Both the position numbers and the translations under genes were made by a program. 64,000 nt of DNA from Batkoa obscura. Taxonomy: Eukaryota; Entomophthoromycota; Entomophthoromycetes; Entomophthorales; Batkoaceae. Of this stretch, positions 10,067 through 22,302 are shown one piece after another (positions within the stretch are counted from its first letter, which is position 1; each line of letters starts with the position of its first letter). The notes under the pieces are model-generated. The model was given only the letters and a program-made list of their open reading frames with translations. It did no database searches and was not told the origin of the DNA. Location of the stretch: positions 124,001 to 188,000 of the forward strand of contig JASVEC010000005.1 in the NCBI GenBank assembly GCA_030770535.1. Reading direction: 5' to 3'.

Positions 10067-12025
10067 TTAATCAAAATAATAATCTGCAACATCGGTATCA
10101 GGTCCACGATAAACTGCCATACCTACAGCAGCAAATAACAAAGTGATAAAGCGACACCATTTCCAAATGGAACCAAAACAACGACGTACAATGTGTACTA
10201 TTCCTACTGGATTATTTGGTTGTCTTCGAGGTGCTAAAGGGGTAGTTTCATCTGTAAACCAACCTCTTTCTGCATGAAGTTCAATTGGGTTTTCTTCAAC
10301 CATTTCTTGCACTCTATCTTCATCTTCATCAGCTTCACTATCCACAGCAGGTCCAATAGATCTTAAAGCAAACTCACTAAGGTCAATGGACCTCAAATCA
10401 TTAGTAATATCAATCAATCGGGCTGGATCATAGTCTCCAGTTTCAGATTGTACAGGTTCTGGGCTTTGTTTTAAAATCCCTTTTTGGACATTATTTTCAT
10501 GTACCCAATTGATAATGTTCTGCTGTTTATCACGATTTGAATTAGCATTAAAATTACGATCAAATTCTACTTCAAGCCCATTTAAAAGCGAATATTTTTT
10601 AGCTGGTACTACTGAAGTATTGATTGATGATGTGGATACTGCTCTTTTATGTATAGTAGATCCTTTGTTAAACCTAGGATCATCATGGACCGTAAAAATT
10701 GGTCGACTCTTTTTTACCCTTTGGGTACCAGAATAATTGGTACTAACTGAACTCACAGTTGATCTTGAGGAAGAAAATAATTGACCAATTAAACCACCAC
10801 GTTGATTTTCAAGTCTTGCCGTTAATTCAGCTATCTGCTTCGATTGATTTTCAATAATGGTCATATGAGCATCTGTATTATGGATCATCTTTTGAATTCC
10901 TGCTACATAACTTTGTAGTTTGAATAAGCTATCTTGTAATTCTAAAATTCGATTATCTGCTTCCTTTTTGGCAGAATGGATACTTCGATTTACTTTTTCT
11001 AGTTCTTTGACTTCTTTCATTAGACTTATTGTGAGCTCTTTTTCTTCTTCTTCGGAAAGTGGCTCTTCAATCAATATACTATTATCTTCATAATTACTAT
11101 ATCCATACTGCTTTGATGGAGAGGGCACATCAGCCATAGTAAAGGGTCTTGGATTTTGACTAGATTGGGTGTTGCTTCTAACTACAGGGTTAGGTTTAGG
11201 AATGGATAATGAGTTTCTTCGAATACGTTGGGAGAGTTGTTCGTTATTTTCTTCCAACTCTCTTATTTTAGCTAAAGATTGATCAAATTCTTTTCTTAAA
11301 AACGTGATCTCCTCTTCTAAAATTTCCACTTTTTTTCGTTCGTTGACTTCATACGCTTGTTTATCGCTTGATAACTGATCAAGCTTACTCTGTAGATTTG
11401 AGTTAATCTTTTCAAGCTCAAACAAACTATCCATATCGGTTTTATACTCCGTATTACGTCTAGAAAAACGTTGCCTTGTAGGGGTGATTGGGTCGCCACT
11501 GTCATCAATCATTTGAGAAAGTCTAGTTGGAGATTTATTTATTGAAGAAGTATAGGACTTTGTGGATAAGCTATCTTCAAGTTCGTTTAATAAATTTTTG
11601 AGATTTAAATTTTCACTTAATAAACTTTCTTTGATTTTAAACGCTTGATCAAGTTCTATAATAATAATATTATAACTCAGTAACTATAACTATAACTACT
11701 ATTAATTTTTAAAAATACCTTTTTCTTTTTCCGCTATTACCGAATACGCTTTTTCTAACAAACCTCTAAGGTCCACAGATGATGAGGTACTGATAGAACT
11801 TAAAGTGTCGCTTTGAATCCCGACCTCTGACTTTGACTCTTGACTTATCATTGAAGCGCTATCGTTTTTATCTTTAGATTTGCCTACCATACTTGGTGTC
11901 GGAGTTATATCTTTATTCTCCTTCTTTTTCCCTTTGGATTTAATTAGGGATGTTGGGTAGTTTTTATTACCTTTTTTATGCTCTGTTTGAGTGCTATTTA
12001 TCTTAGTTTCCTCGTCTTCTTCCAT
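10067..12025 (-). CDS. Coiled-coil protein with C-terminal membrane anchor
   Basis: Two exons (11719-12025 and 10067-11655; 63-nt GT-AG intron) encode 631 residues. Residues 1-100 are Lys/Ser-rich and probably disordered. From there a series of heptad-rich segments follows (LRGLLEKAYSVIAEKEK, LNLKNLLNELEDSL, a long stretch around SLFELEKINSNLQSKLDQL, then EVKELEKVNRSIHSAKKEADNRILELQDSLFKL), interrupted by Ser/Pro linkers. A single hydrophobic segment near the end (WCRFITLLFAAVGMAVY) is followed by about 12 residues, so the protein is predicted to be tail-anchored with its bulk in the cytosol. An acidic stretch (EADEDEDRVQEMVEE) precedes the anchor. I cannot assign a family. Golgin-like tethers and nuclear-envelope or ER linker proteins share this layout. 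It is divergent from RRP46, with a 424-bp shared upstream region. Confidence 0.8.
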
Positions 12026-12449
12026 TTACTTTTGATATAAGGACAATTAAAAACGGAGGATTTTTTTTCTTGGATTTTTTTCTGGGTTGAATTATAATTG
12101 TTTACGTTAACTTTTGAGCTAATCAAAGGTAACATAAATTGATGATTCTGTAAATAAATTTTATAGTAAAATATAACTTTATTCTAGATAAATTATACAT
12201 CTAACAAGTTATTTCAAATGTTAATACGTTAAAGTAAAATTCATAGTCTAGATATAAAAATGTCATTTACTCAATAACATTTAAAATCATGGTTTCATTC
12301 TATAATATTAACAACTTCAACTACCCATGTTCCAATTCTAGTTTGAGTTGCAATGACCAAAGCATCATTTGTGCAAAAAGCCAAAAGTGCAAATTTAACA
12401 AACAAACCAAACCTTTACAACAATCATTTTTTTAAAAATCAATTACAAA
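12026..12449. other. Divergent promoter region
   Basis: Shared upstream region of the tail-anchored coiled-coil gene (left) and RRP46 (right). AT-rich, with no clear TATA box and no additional gene. Confidence 0.4.
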
Positions 12450-13259
12450 ATGGACAGAAGTGACAATCGACAACCAAAAGAAATAAGAAGCATTGAATTG
12501 TTGCAAGGTATATTAGACAACGCAGATGGATCATCAAAGATAACTGGTGACGAACATAGTATAATATGTGGTATTTATGGACCAGTAGAGGTAAAGAATA
12601 AGGACGAGATATTGGACGAAGCATATATAGAAGTCAATTATAAACCTGCTATTGGGATACCTAATCCAAGCTGTAAATATATAGAAAAGGGGATTAAGAG
12701 TACATTTGAAAGTGTCATTATTGCTACCCTTCATCCAAGAACAATGATTCAAATTAATTTACAACCTCAAACAGTGGATGGGGATGTAAGTTTTAAAGAG
12801 TAATTTTAAAAATTGTCACTAAGTGTTGGTAGGTAATTGCCTATTCTATCAATGCCACTACATTGGCTTTGATCGATGCTGGTGTTCCAATGTCTTCTTT
12901 GATTGCTAGTAGTTCAGCAGCTGTTTTTCCAGATGGCACTATTTTATTAGATCCTACATCAGAAGAGTTGAAGGTAAGTGTTTTATATAGCAAGTTCAAT
13001 AGGTTTGAGATCTAAATAAAATTTAGAATGCAGAGTCTTGCCATACGTTTGCATTTTCTTCTATTTCAGAAGACTCTTTAGTTTATTCAGACTCAATTGG
13101 AAAGTATTCATTTGAGCAGGTAAATTAACCATTATTTATTTATAGAGTATCGAATAATTTAAATTTTAGTATGAGGATTGCTATCAACTTTGTTATGAAT
13201 CAAGTCAAAAAATCATAGATATTATAAAAGATACATTAGAAAAAAAGATGGTAGGGTAA
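12450..13259 (+). CDS. RRP46: Exosome core subunit Rrp46 (RNase PH-like)
   Basis: Four exons (12450-12785, 12833-12973, 13027-13119, 13170-13259), all phase 0, give 219 residues. The protein is a single RNase PH fold, one of six that form the ring of the nuclear and cytoplasmic RNA exosome, which processes and degrades RNA 3'-5'. Diagnostic segments: ADGSSKITGDEHSIICGIYGPVEVK near the start, the TLHPRTMIQINLQ strand, then INATTLALIDAGVPMSSLIAS and FPDGTILLDPTSEELK. These align directly with human EXOSC5 (ADGSA...GVYGPAEVK, TLHPRTSI, NAACMALVDAGVPM, DGTLVLDPTS). Eukaryotic Rrp46 lacks phosphorolytic activity and acts as a structural subunit. The length is close to human EXOSC5 (235 residues). 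Identification is firm. Confidence 0.93.
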
Positions 13260-13651
13260 ATTAAAGTTTGAACTTTTATCATTAAATAATAGATATGGCT
13301 CAAACTAACTTTATTAAAATAACAATGAAAATAAAAGGCATTTTTGAATAAGCACAACTTAAATAAAAGTTAAGTTAATTGTTGGTAAATCATATTTACA
13401 TATATTTTCGGTTCATAATGTGTTCCATTCATTAATAGCATAACATAGTTCATTAAATTAGTATTCGAATATTTAATAACACTCATTAGTTTAATATTTA
13501 CGTACTACATATCCTTACTCTAAAATCACAATTATTAAATAAAAACAAATCTTACTATACATATCTAAACTATTCCTTCATTTATACACATCTAATTTCT
13601 TCTTACTTTTCCGTCTTAAATTAAATAATAGCTTTTTATTGTAAAAGTTAT
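13260..13651. other. Convergent spacer RRP46 / eL24
   Basis: About 390 bp between the stop codons of two converging genes. AT-rich, no feature recognised. Confidence 0.4.
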
Positions 13652-14394
13652 TTAACGGGATTTAGCAGCAACTTTAGGAGCGGAACCTTTGGCTTGTTGT
13701 TTGCTAATTTTTTGGGCTTGATGAGCTGGGTTCTATAAAAATTTAATAAACTTATAAAAAACATTATTCATTTTAATCTTACGTTAGCTCTATCGGCCTT
13801 CTTTTTAGCAGCAGCAGCAGCACTCTTTGCTTTAGCATCTTTGATGGCTTGTTCACGAGCGGCGGCACGTACTTCTGGCTTTTGGGAACGGAGAGCGTTT
13901 AATTTTTCGAGGGAAGCACCAACAATACCACGTTGTACTTTAACAGATTTACGGGTTCTCTTTTTAGATACTTCTTCAGTGATACCCTTCTTGTGCATAC
14001 GACGGAACACTAAAGTCCAGTGGATCTTACGTGGGTTCTTACGTTGTAAGAATAAAGATAAACTCTTGCTGTCTACGAAACGGAAAGACTTTATAATGTT
14101 TAGAATTTTATAGAATTTGAAATGTAATGTTAACTTACGCGATTGTCCATACGGACGTAAAGTTTGCCATGACCTGGGTAAATTTTCTTACCGGAAAAAG
14201 CACAAAGTTCAACCCTATTATAGTTCATGTTTAAAATCCATTCATAATCTCCATTTAATTTCACTATTTCTTCTTGTCTCTAATTTCTACATTCTAGTTT
14301 TTATACAATCTCCCACATATTTATTTTTTTTAATTTCGTCTTTGTTTTGTATGTCGATTCTATATTTTGATGCAAAGATGGATGCTTACTTCAT
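13652..14394 (-). CDS. RPL24: 60S ribosomal protein eL24
   Basis: Four exons on the minus strand: 14390-14394 (only ATGAA), 14139-14214, 13783-14088 and 13652-13732, totalling 468 nt or 155 residues. The joined N-terminus reads [27 protein letters not shown], then [21 protein letters not shown] and [14 protein letters not shown], the conserved eL24 core. A long basic, Ala-rich helix follows (about residues 90-125), with a tail [19 protein letters not shown]. The first coding exon has only five bases. It was placed because ATGAA followed by a perfect GTAAGC donor restores the expected M-K-V-E-L-C start. eL24 sits on the large subunit near the intersubunit bridge and has a role in translation. 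Length is close to that of yeast and human eL24 (155-157). Confidence 0.95.
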
Positions 14395-16512
14395 TTTATC
14401 TGGTTACTATCTTAAAAGGGCTAAACGAAAAGGAGAGCTATCTCTTTCAACCAAAACGACGCTATGTGCCTGTAAAATTCACCATTTCAAAATTGTGATT
14501 AGTGCTTTCAATTTCGAGCATTACTACTTACTCACTCTTCATTTGCTGATTTATGATTTGAACCAATCAATGCAACGTATTTTTCGTCAAAAAGTAGGTT
14601 TTTGGTATTTTTTAAACGTGAGAAGAATGACTATTTATTATAATTATTTAAATTGTTTTAGCATATATCAAAAATATCAATTAGTTTAAGTATGATTTTT
14701 TATAGTAATAGCTTTAAATTAAGCTATGCTATTTTATTTTTATTTCTATTTTTTATTTATAAAGATGATTAAACATTTATATGTTATTGTGATAATTCTA
14801 ACAAAATTGCTTAATCAAACTTTGAATTCTTGGATTTTTTAAAACTAACGATTTTACATTTTGTATTTACTTACGTTTAACATCTTTTATTATTTAAGAT
14901 ATAAGAGCTATTGATTGATGTATAGTATTAATTTTGAAAACAATAAGAGAGCTTTTAAAATCATTAAGACAGATTAGTATAGATATACAGTTTAGTACTT
15001 TTGATATTTTTAACTTTTTGTATTTTATAAGAATTTTAATAAGTTGGTATTTCGGAGCGGTTGTTTGACTGATTTTTAAATTTAAACTGAGATTTTAAAT
15101 ACAGTGCGCTTTTAGCTAATGCTGTTTTTGAACCCTTTCTTACTGTAAAATCATCATAAAGATGACTAGTAAAATCTAAAATTTAAAGTTTAAATTATTA
15201 AAATAATTTTGTAAAACAAACTTCACTTAATCCTATTTTGACATATAAATAATATACCCATTAATTCTTAATATATTATTTATTTGTATATTATTGATAA
15301 GATAGCGTTTATTTTTTATCAGCCATTTATTTGTATAGTCTAAATATTATTTTTGGAAATTTTTATTCATGACACTTTTTTTTAAAATTGACCGAACAAA
15401 AGAAAAAATCAAATTGCCCCAAAAAACAAGTCAATCAAAAAACTTGATTTCAAAATTTATTGCCCACATTGATTATTTAATAAAACTTAAAACGTAATAC
15501 ACAATTAGCATTGACAATGTTAAACATAATCCTTTTATTTTAATAATGATTCTATTCAATTAATAAATTGTTTTGATAATTACGAAAAGGAGAGAAAACT
15601 TGTGATATTTAAGTTTATTTAATAAAATATATTATAACCAAGTGAGTTAAGTTTATGTAAGAAAAAATTAACCCGGATTTCAAAAGTGTTAATCTAAAAG
15701 ATTTAACTCAATAACATAAAAAAAGAACACTTATATGTCTAAATAAAATCTAAGCATGTGCTGAAAAAGAAGATTCGATTCTGCTTGATGACGCAATTTA
15801 ATGGCACATAGTACCTTTGATCTAATTACAGCTAATTTCAAGTCGTTACCCCTTTATTGAAACATAATGATTTGTGGTTTTATTCTATAAAACTCATTTT
15901 GACGTTAGTTTATACAGGATCATTTAAACATTACTTCAAAATAAACTGTTTTAACTATTGTCAATTTTATGACAAGGTCCATGCAATAATTTAGCGCAAT
16001 TAATTACAAAGTAAGCAATTAATAGTTTAATGTATTGTTTAATTTTATTAAATTCTAACTTAAATGAATCTTAGAAATATCTTTTATTTACAAATAAAAT
16101 AATACTTGTTTGTATTTCTCCAATTACTATATAGACTGCCTGATAATATGATAAGTAAGGAATAAGTTAAATTTAGAATTCTTTATGCTTTTTTTGTGGT
16201 TTGGTTTGGATGTTAACTTATTATTTTTAATAATTAAATTAATCGGTTTGATTAACTTATACAAGTGACGGAATATATAACAAAATTGGAAATAATACGC
16301 CCATTATAAATAAATATCTCCAATTTTATCTCATTTTGACATCATTTTATCAACACCACTAAGGTGATAAGCCATTGATTTAATTTGTTGATGATATTGT
16401 GTTAAAATTAATGCAATTTTTGCTATTTAAACTACTATTTAATCTGTTGTTTGTTTATACTTGAAACTTTTAAATAATTTAAATTAATTTCCTATTACCA
16501 TATCAAGTTAAC
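14395..16512. other. Long gene-free AT-rich interval
   Basis: About 2.1 kb with no gene I can support. The open frame covering 14117-14689 on the plus strand overlaps eL24 exon 2 and its first intron and is a shadow. No MITE copies were seen in this stretch. The last few hundred bases should contain the promoter of the dysferlin-domain gene. Confidence 0.45.
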
Positions 16513-17734
16513 ATGGCTAATAGACGTTCTTTTAATCTACCCAACATTAAGATACCAAATAAACATTTGTTCGAATTTAATAAAAGACCTTCTATGCAAC
16601 TACCAAGGTTGCCTTTATCACCAGTAAGTTTTTCTACTTTTTTATAATCATGATTTATGAAATGGTTTCCGTTCTAAATCATTGCCCTTTGACGGCTCCC
16701 TTTGTTGATATCGCTTTTAAAAAATCAAGTACTTACCCTTCGTTTTATTTTTATAAGAAAGCACATTCTAAACATAGTAACAATGGATCTTGCAACGTAG
16801 TAGAGGAATATGATATATTATATGAAAATCAAAGAGGGTAATTCATCACTCAAGATTAATAGTATACTTATTAATCCATCAACTTTTAGATTTTATATCC
16901 TTGGAATACCTAAATATTCAGCAAACTTATTAAATCCTATGGATCCCCCAGGTTGGTGTGATCGAAATTGTAAAGGAATCCCAGTTGATATATATACTTA
17001 CCCTTTACCTGATCCAACTTGGGAATGGGTTGATGATAAATGGATGATAGATATGAGTGGCGATGTCGATCCTCATGGGTGGCAATATGCTTTCCATTTT
17101 AAAAACCATACATGGAGAGGAGAAACAAAAGCTTTTCATAATTTTGTAAGACGTAGACGTTGGATTAGACTTAGACGTAAGAAGCAAGAGCATACAGTAA
17201 TACAATAAGCTATAATTATATAAATTAAGTACTAATTTGTTTTTAGTATATTATGGGTTCCCCAGTTTGTTCACCAATTTCATCTCCTTGTTTACAACCT
17301 AGTACCCCTTCAACTCTTAAAAGTGATGAGGTACTCACTTTTATTAAAACAAATGAGCTATTACTAATAAATTATAGTCATCTGAGACGTCTAGTTTAGG
17401 ACCAATTAATGGATTTGATGACGGTTCTAAATTAATACAAGAGTTAGCGAATAGTAGATTGGATAGAGAACGTATTCTACTCATTCAAGATCATTTATCA
17501 AAGAGGACAGGACCTTTGGATAAAGAAGAAGTAATTAAACTTAGGTTTATAATAAGAAGATACTAACAAATTTTATAGATTGAAGAGATATTAAAATATT
17601 TGGACTATGATTCAAGCCGTAGAAAAGTATTAAAAATTATAGAGGGATTAAAAGATATATCTAAAGATAGTTTGAGTAAAATTCGTCGACAATCTATGCC
17701 TTTCTTTTCAGACCTTAAAATGTTATCAGATTAG
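16513..17734 (+). CDS. Dysferlin/peroxin-domain protein (Mug65/Spo73-like)
   Basis: Six exons (16513-16623, 16758-16837, 16890-17196, 17247-17330, 17378-17530, 17579-17734) sum to 891 nt, or 296 residues. After a basic, Pro-rich N-terminus the dysferlin N-module appears (EEYDILYENQRG joined to FYILGIPKYSANLLNPMDPPGW). The C-module follows: PDPTWEWVDDKWMIDMSGDVDPHGWQYAFHF and the signature FVRRRRWIRLRRK. A Ser/Pro linker leads to a helical tail (LDRERILLIQDHL, EEIEEILKYLDYDSSRRKVLKII). Fungal proteins with this arrangement include fission yeast Mug65, budding yeast Spo73 (spore membrane formation) and the Pex30/Pex24 peroxins. No transmembrane segment is visible here, so the Mug65/Spo73 type is preferred over the membrane peroxins. 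The last intron has a perfect TACTAAC branch site. Confidence 0.85.
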
Positions 17735-19699
17735 TTTTAAATGATAGAGCTTTACTCTATTAGATCAACCTAAGCATATTTAATTTAAAAATCAATCAAT
17801 TGTTTATTCGTTTGTTGTTTGTGCCAATATAATATATATATATTTATCGTCTCCTTTTTCCTATTCTAGTTTTCTGTTAATAAATACTTTGCTTTTTTAA
17901 AAATTTATTTGGCTTTCAGATTTTGACAGTAAAATTGATTCAAATTTAATAATTTTTTAGCCAGAATTAACCGGAAAGTTGCTATTTTTGAGTCCGAAAA
18001 ATTTACCTAAGACTTTTAGCTATAGCTAAGCTCAAAAATAGAAATTATAAAAGCCAAGATTTTTTGTTAGATTTAACTTAGTTAAAAAGTTAAGACAATG
18101 TAAATGGGCTTAAAGGATTAAGAATAGAGATTAAATTAGTATCAAAATAAACAAACCTAGTGATAACTTTAATAAAAAGTAAATATTAAGTATGGAAATT
18201 TTGTGTAAATTGATAATTAGATTTGTCATCATAAAATATTGACAAAACTAATAAATAAATGAATAAATCGAAAATATTAAATTTAATCTATAAAGAAGTC
18301 AAATCATAAAAGCAATCATTTAAACTCAGCCTTGATGTTTACCTTAGAACCCGTGTTCAGAAAGCCTTCTTTTTAGCTAAAAATAAAAAACTCAGTAAAT
18401 TTTATAAGGTCATGCTTTAATTTATTACAAATTTTAATTTATCAGATTGCTTTTATTTTTATATCAAGAATCAATTTAGTATTTGATTTTTTTTATAAAT
18501 TTCATTAGAAATATATCAAAGGAATTGATATTAAAAGATCAAGTTACATGTAAATTTCTGTGGCTTATTTATGCATAAAAGTTGGACAAATAGTCTTCAC
18601 AGCGTAATGTTTGTATGCTGGTTACACTTAAATCATCAGCGTAAAAAGGCTAATATGAGGATGTTTTGGTTTCGTTACTTTTTTCCATTTCTTATATTAT
18701 GCTTAAAAAATTCTTTTTTAATATTTTAAACTTTTTTAATACTATTATTTTATATTAAGCTTTTTATATTTTAACTAGTTTAATTAAAACTATACTATTT
18801 TTATTGAATGTTTAATAGATACATAATGTATAAATATATAGTTATTTGACTTTATTTTTTATTAAAATAAGAATAAAATGTAAGCTTTTATAAATAAACT
18901 TTGAAATAAAATTTTTAAAACTTTTAATATAATAAGAAAAAACAGACTATATAAATATTATAATTCATTTACATCAATTTTAATAACTATTTATAATAAA
19001 ATAAAATAAAATAAAAAAGAAATATTGTTAAAGTTTATCATTGATAATAATAAACTTAATTAAGCAATGTATAAAGTTAATGCTTTAAAGAAAACAGGAA
19101 ACAAAAACTAACAAGTAGCATTATTACCAACTATAGCTTTAGTATATTCTTTTGATAAATGTAAAAGTTTTGGATTTAATATAAATAGGAATTAATATGA
19201 TTATTTAATAATCAATAATAAAATACTAATATTACAATCTGTTATTAAAAATACAAAAAAAAATAAAGAAGAGTAAATTGAAATTATTATACAATATTTA
19301 ATAATTCAACTATTTTATCAAGATTTAATAAATATAATAAAAATAATAAATATTTATCAAATAAAAGTAAAAAAATGATGTATAGTAAATATTTTAACAA
19401 TTTAAAAGATAAAGCAGTAGATGAGTTAACGTTTTTAAATATACACCAAATAATTTTAAAAATGCAGCAGAAAAACAGATTTATATAATATATATACCCA
19501 ATATACAGTTAAAAAAAAGTTATTTAAAAATAAAATAAATATAGATATAAAAAATAAAGCAGAGATAGAGGAATCTTTTAATTAAAAAAAAAGGTTATAT
19601 AAATTACACAAATTTTGTGTTGATAATCAAAAAAACATATTTAATAAAACTATTAAAAGTTAAATAAAAGTCGTATAATAATTTTAAACTTTAAATAAA
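17735..19699. other. Start of repeat island, no gene
   Basis: AT-rich gene-free DNA. At 18654-18710 there is a partial family M MITE (ATATGAGGATGTTTTGGTTTCGTTACTTTTTTCC-like left half only). The remainder is short A/T homopolymer-rich sequence with scattered TAATAA runs and no coding signal. Confidence 0.5.
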
Positions 19700-19804
19700 A
19701 TATGGGGAAGTATTTTTTGTTTAAGAATTTTACTAGCAATCTTTCCGCTCAAATAGCGCTTAAAAATGGAAAAAATAATGAAATAAAAAAAAACACCCTC
19801 ATAT
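19700..19804 (-). mobile_element. MITE family M copy
   Basis: About 105 bp, ATATGGGGAAGTATTTTTTG to ACACCCTCATAT, same core (ATAGCGCTTAAAAATGGAAAAA) as the other copies and in the same orientation as the copy at 7331. Confidence 0.75.
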
Positions 19805-19877
19805 GGAAATAAGAACAAGACCAGATCTAATAAATTTAAATCATTATAATAAACAAGCTATATCAGTATTAAAGTTA

Positions 19878-20172
19878 TCAAAGTTGGTACTTAGTGGCTG
19901 GGGTTAAAAGCAATTCTAGCTTAATTAACTGGGTGTAAGTCGAAAGGTCTTAGTTTATGTAACTAAAATAGATTTAAATGAATAAGAATAATACGTAATA
20001 AGCTACGGACTATGTAGAGTAAATAGAATAGAAAATACTAATGTAAAATCTACCTAAGATATTATCAGAAAGACTTAGTGGCTTTATTAATGGTACGATA
20101 TCAGGGAATAATTCAATTAAAAAGCCCCGAGTCAGTATGTTGAAGAATCTCTTTTATATTCCAACTGGGTGG
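19878..20172 (+). mobile_element. LTR-like repeat, copy A1 (partial)
   Basis: About 295 bp similar over its length to the copies at 30211-30543 and, inverted, 21710-22302. Shared blocks include GTTGGTACTTAGTGG, AATACGTAATAAGCTACGG and TTTATTAATGGTACGATATC. The left end has decayed and the right end fades after TATATTCCAA. The complete copies begin TG and end CA with short inverted ends, which suggests a solo LTR of a long-dead retroelement. No internal coding region was recognised. Confidence 0.5.
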
Positions 20173-21160
20173 CTATATATAAGGAACATTATAACAGCTA
20201 TTCCTTATTGTAGTTGCCAAGTATGAACACTAAAACGTGGACAATAAGTTCTTCGTGATCAAATGGTAGCAACTCTCACAGCAAATATATATAAGGAACT
20301 TTGTATTAGTTGTATCACATGAATCACAGTCAAATTGAATACAAGGCTACGACTAGTTTTGTAAATAAGTTAAGTGACTATTATGTAATAATCGATTATA
20401 GAGCTGACGAAGCAATGTTTCACATATATAAATAAGATGTGATAATATTTGAATAATCAAAATATAAACTATAAAATTGATTTTTATTATTTGCATTATT
20501 TTATTAAACTATTTAAAATTTAAGTTAATTTTAAAACTTTTCTGTTTAATTTAATTCAATATTGAATATAAACATTCTAAATTAATAAATATTAATATTT
20601 TGTAATTATTTTATAATAAATATATGTATATATAAATCTGTTTAAAAGCTTAGTTTAATTATTGTTTGATTTAAATTTTAATAAAAATTATAAATTAAGC
20701 ATAAAATATTACGAAATTATATTATTTTTATAAAATTAAGTATACATTAATGAAATAAATTATCATTAAATTTTAAAGTTTATATCGTTTCTATATAAAA
20801 ATAAAAATAAAAATTAGATTTTAAGAAAAAGCAGAATTTGTATATATAATATAAAAAACTATTAATTTATTAAAACTTAAAGTTAAAAAAGCATAAATTC
20901 TAAGTAAATATCAAACTTTAGTTTAAAATAATTGATAGGTTTTTTAAAATTACTTGAAACTTAATTAAATATATTTTAGATTTTTAAAATTAGTTTTATT
21001 TTATAATAATTTTTTTTTACTTTAATTTATTTTTAATTGTTGATAAATATTGTTTAATTAAATTAAACTTTAAAAAAAATATAAATATTTATAACTTTTA
21101 ATAATTTTTTAAAATGAGTTAAAATATTATTTATTATTAAATAATTATTTTTATAATGTT
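20173..21160. other. AT-rich repeat-island sequence with a 13-bp direct repeat
   Basis: Next to LTR-like copy A1 the motif TATATATAAGGAAC occurs twice (about 20173-20187 and 20285-20299), separated by DNA containing an imperfect inverted repeat (GTTGCCA ... TGGTAGCAAC). The rest to 21160 is extremely AT-rich and shows nothing recognisable. Confidence 0.4.
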
Positions 21161-21270
21161 TATATAAAAGTGTTTTTTTTAGTTTTATCACTTTTTTTAT
21201 TTTTTAAGTATTATTTGAGCAAAAAAGCTGTTAATAAAATTTTTAAATAAGAAAATATATTTTTATATTT
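21161..21270 (+). mobile_element. MITE family M, old diverged copy
   Basis: About 110 bp whose order of blocks matches the family (AAAAGTGTTTTTTTTAG, TTTTTAAGTATTATTTGAGC, AATAAAATTTTTAAATAAG) but with G/C positions largely changed to A/T. It looks clearly older than the neighbouring copy at 21596. Confidence 0.55.
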
Positions 21271-21595
21271 GTTTATAATATTTATTATTTTTGAAATAAA
21301 ATCCAAATAATGATTAATTATTTCTATTTTTATTCTTTATTATTATTTTCAGTTATTTTTTGTTCTAAATTATTTTTTAGCATTTTTAGTTATTTTGCTT
21401 TAATGTTTAATATTCTATAAGCTAAAGTAATACTAATCATAATTATAGTCTATGCTTTTGTTCTAAAAGCTTTTATTATTACTTTTCTTTTTTGATTATA
21501 TATAATGCTTTCTTATTTTAATAAAATAACTAAAAAATAAAAGTCAAAAAACTAGTTGATTTTTTTGAGCTAATTACTACTTTTATATAAAAATA

Positions 21596-21702
21596 ATATG
21601 GGGATGTATTTTTATGTTTAAGAATTTTACTAATAGTCTTTCCACTCAAATAGCGCTTAAAAAATGGAAAAAGTGATGAAACCAAAAAAAACACCCCCAT
21701 AT
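21596..21702 (-). mobile_element. MITE family M copy
   Basis: 107 bp with well-kept ends (ATATGGGGATGTATTTTT and ACACCCCCATAT) and core. It lies only a few bases to the left of LTR-like copy A3. Confidence 0.78.
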
Positions 21703-21709
21703 AAACTTT

Positions 21710-22302
21710 TGTGAAATATTGCTTTATTTAGCTCTCGGATTGATTACAACACAACAATCACTTAAGTTGTTGTGTTCTCAAGTTCAAACACAATCAAACC
21801 AGAGTCCCTTATTTTGATTTGCTGCGAGAATTTATAACTTCATATTGCAAAGAATATTATCTCCTTTTAATATCCATACTTATTGGAGTATAAAAGAGAT
21901 TCTTCAATATGATAACTCGAGGCTTTTTAATTGGATTATTCCCTGATAACGTATCATTAATAAAGTCACTAAGTCTTTCTGACAACATCTTATATAAATT
22001 TTACGGTAGTATCTTCCATTGTATTTGTTTACATAATTCGTAGCTTATTACGTACTATTTCTATTAAGTTAAGTCTATCTTAGTTACATAAACTAAGACC
22101 GTTCGACTCAAGGCAAGTTAATTAAGCAAGAGTAGCTTTTAACCTCTACTACTGAGTATCGGCTTTCGTATAACCTATTGTATACTATTCTTATTAAGTT
22201 AAGTCTATCTTAGTTATATAAACTAAGACCGTTCGACTCAAGGCAAGTTAATTAAGCAAGAGTAGCTTTTAACTTCGACCACTAAGTATCAACTTTCACA
22301 CT
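21710..22302 (-). mobile_element. LTR-like repeat, copy A3 (longest)
   Basis: 593 bp with ends TGTGAAATATTG and, at the other side, AACTTTCACA, i.e. 5'-TG...CA-3' with about 7-bp inverted ends (TGTGAAA/TTTCACA). It is flanked by a possible 4-bp target duplication CTTT (21706-21709 and 22303-22306). It is an inverted relative of the copies at 19878 and 30211. Copies differ in length, and this one carries an internal tandem duplication. The layout fits a solo LTR. No internal coding part is present, so the parent family cannot be named. Confidence 0.55.
22053..22302. repeat. Tandem duplication (~130-bp unit) inside LTR-like copy A3
   Basis: Two direct units about 130 bp apart share AAGTTAAGTCTATCTTAG, CTAAGACCGTTCGACTCAAG and GCAAGAGTAGCTTTTAAC with only a few differences. 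The other copies of the family have a single unit. Confidence 0.85.

Noticed and set aside
14117-14689. 190-codon plus-strand open frame.
   Set aside because: It lies opposite eL24 exon 2 and its first intron, and the composition of its translation is that of AT-rich non-coding DNA.
22098-22116. GTTCGACTC inside the LTR-like repeat resembles a tRNA B box, suggesting a SINE.
   Set aside because: No A box at the right distance, no T-stem pairing, and the copies have TG...CA ends instead of a Pol III tail.
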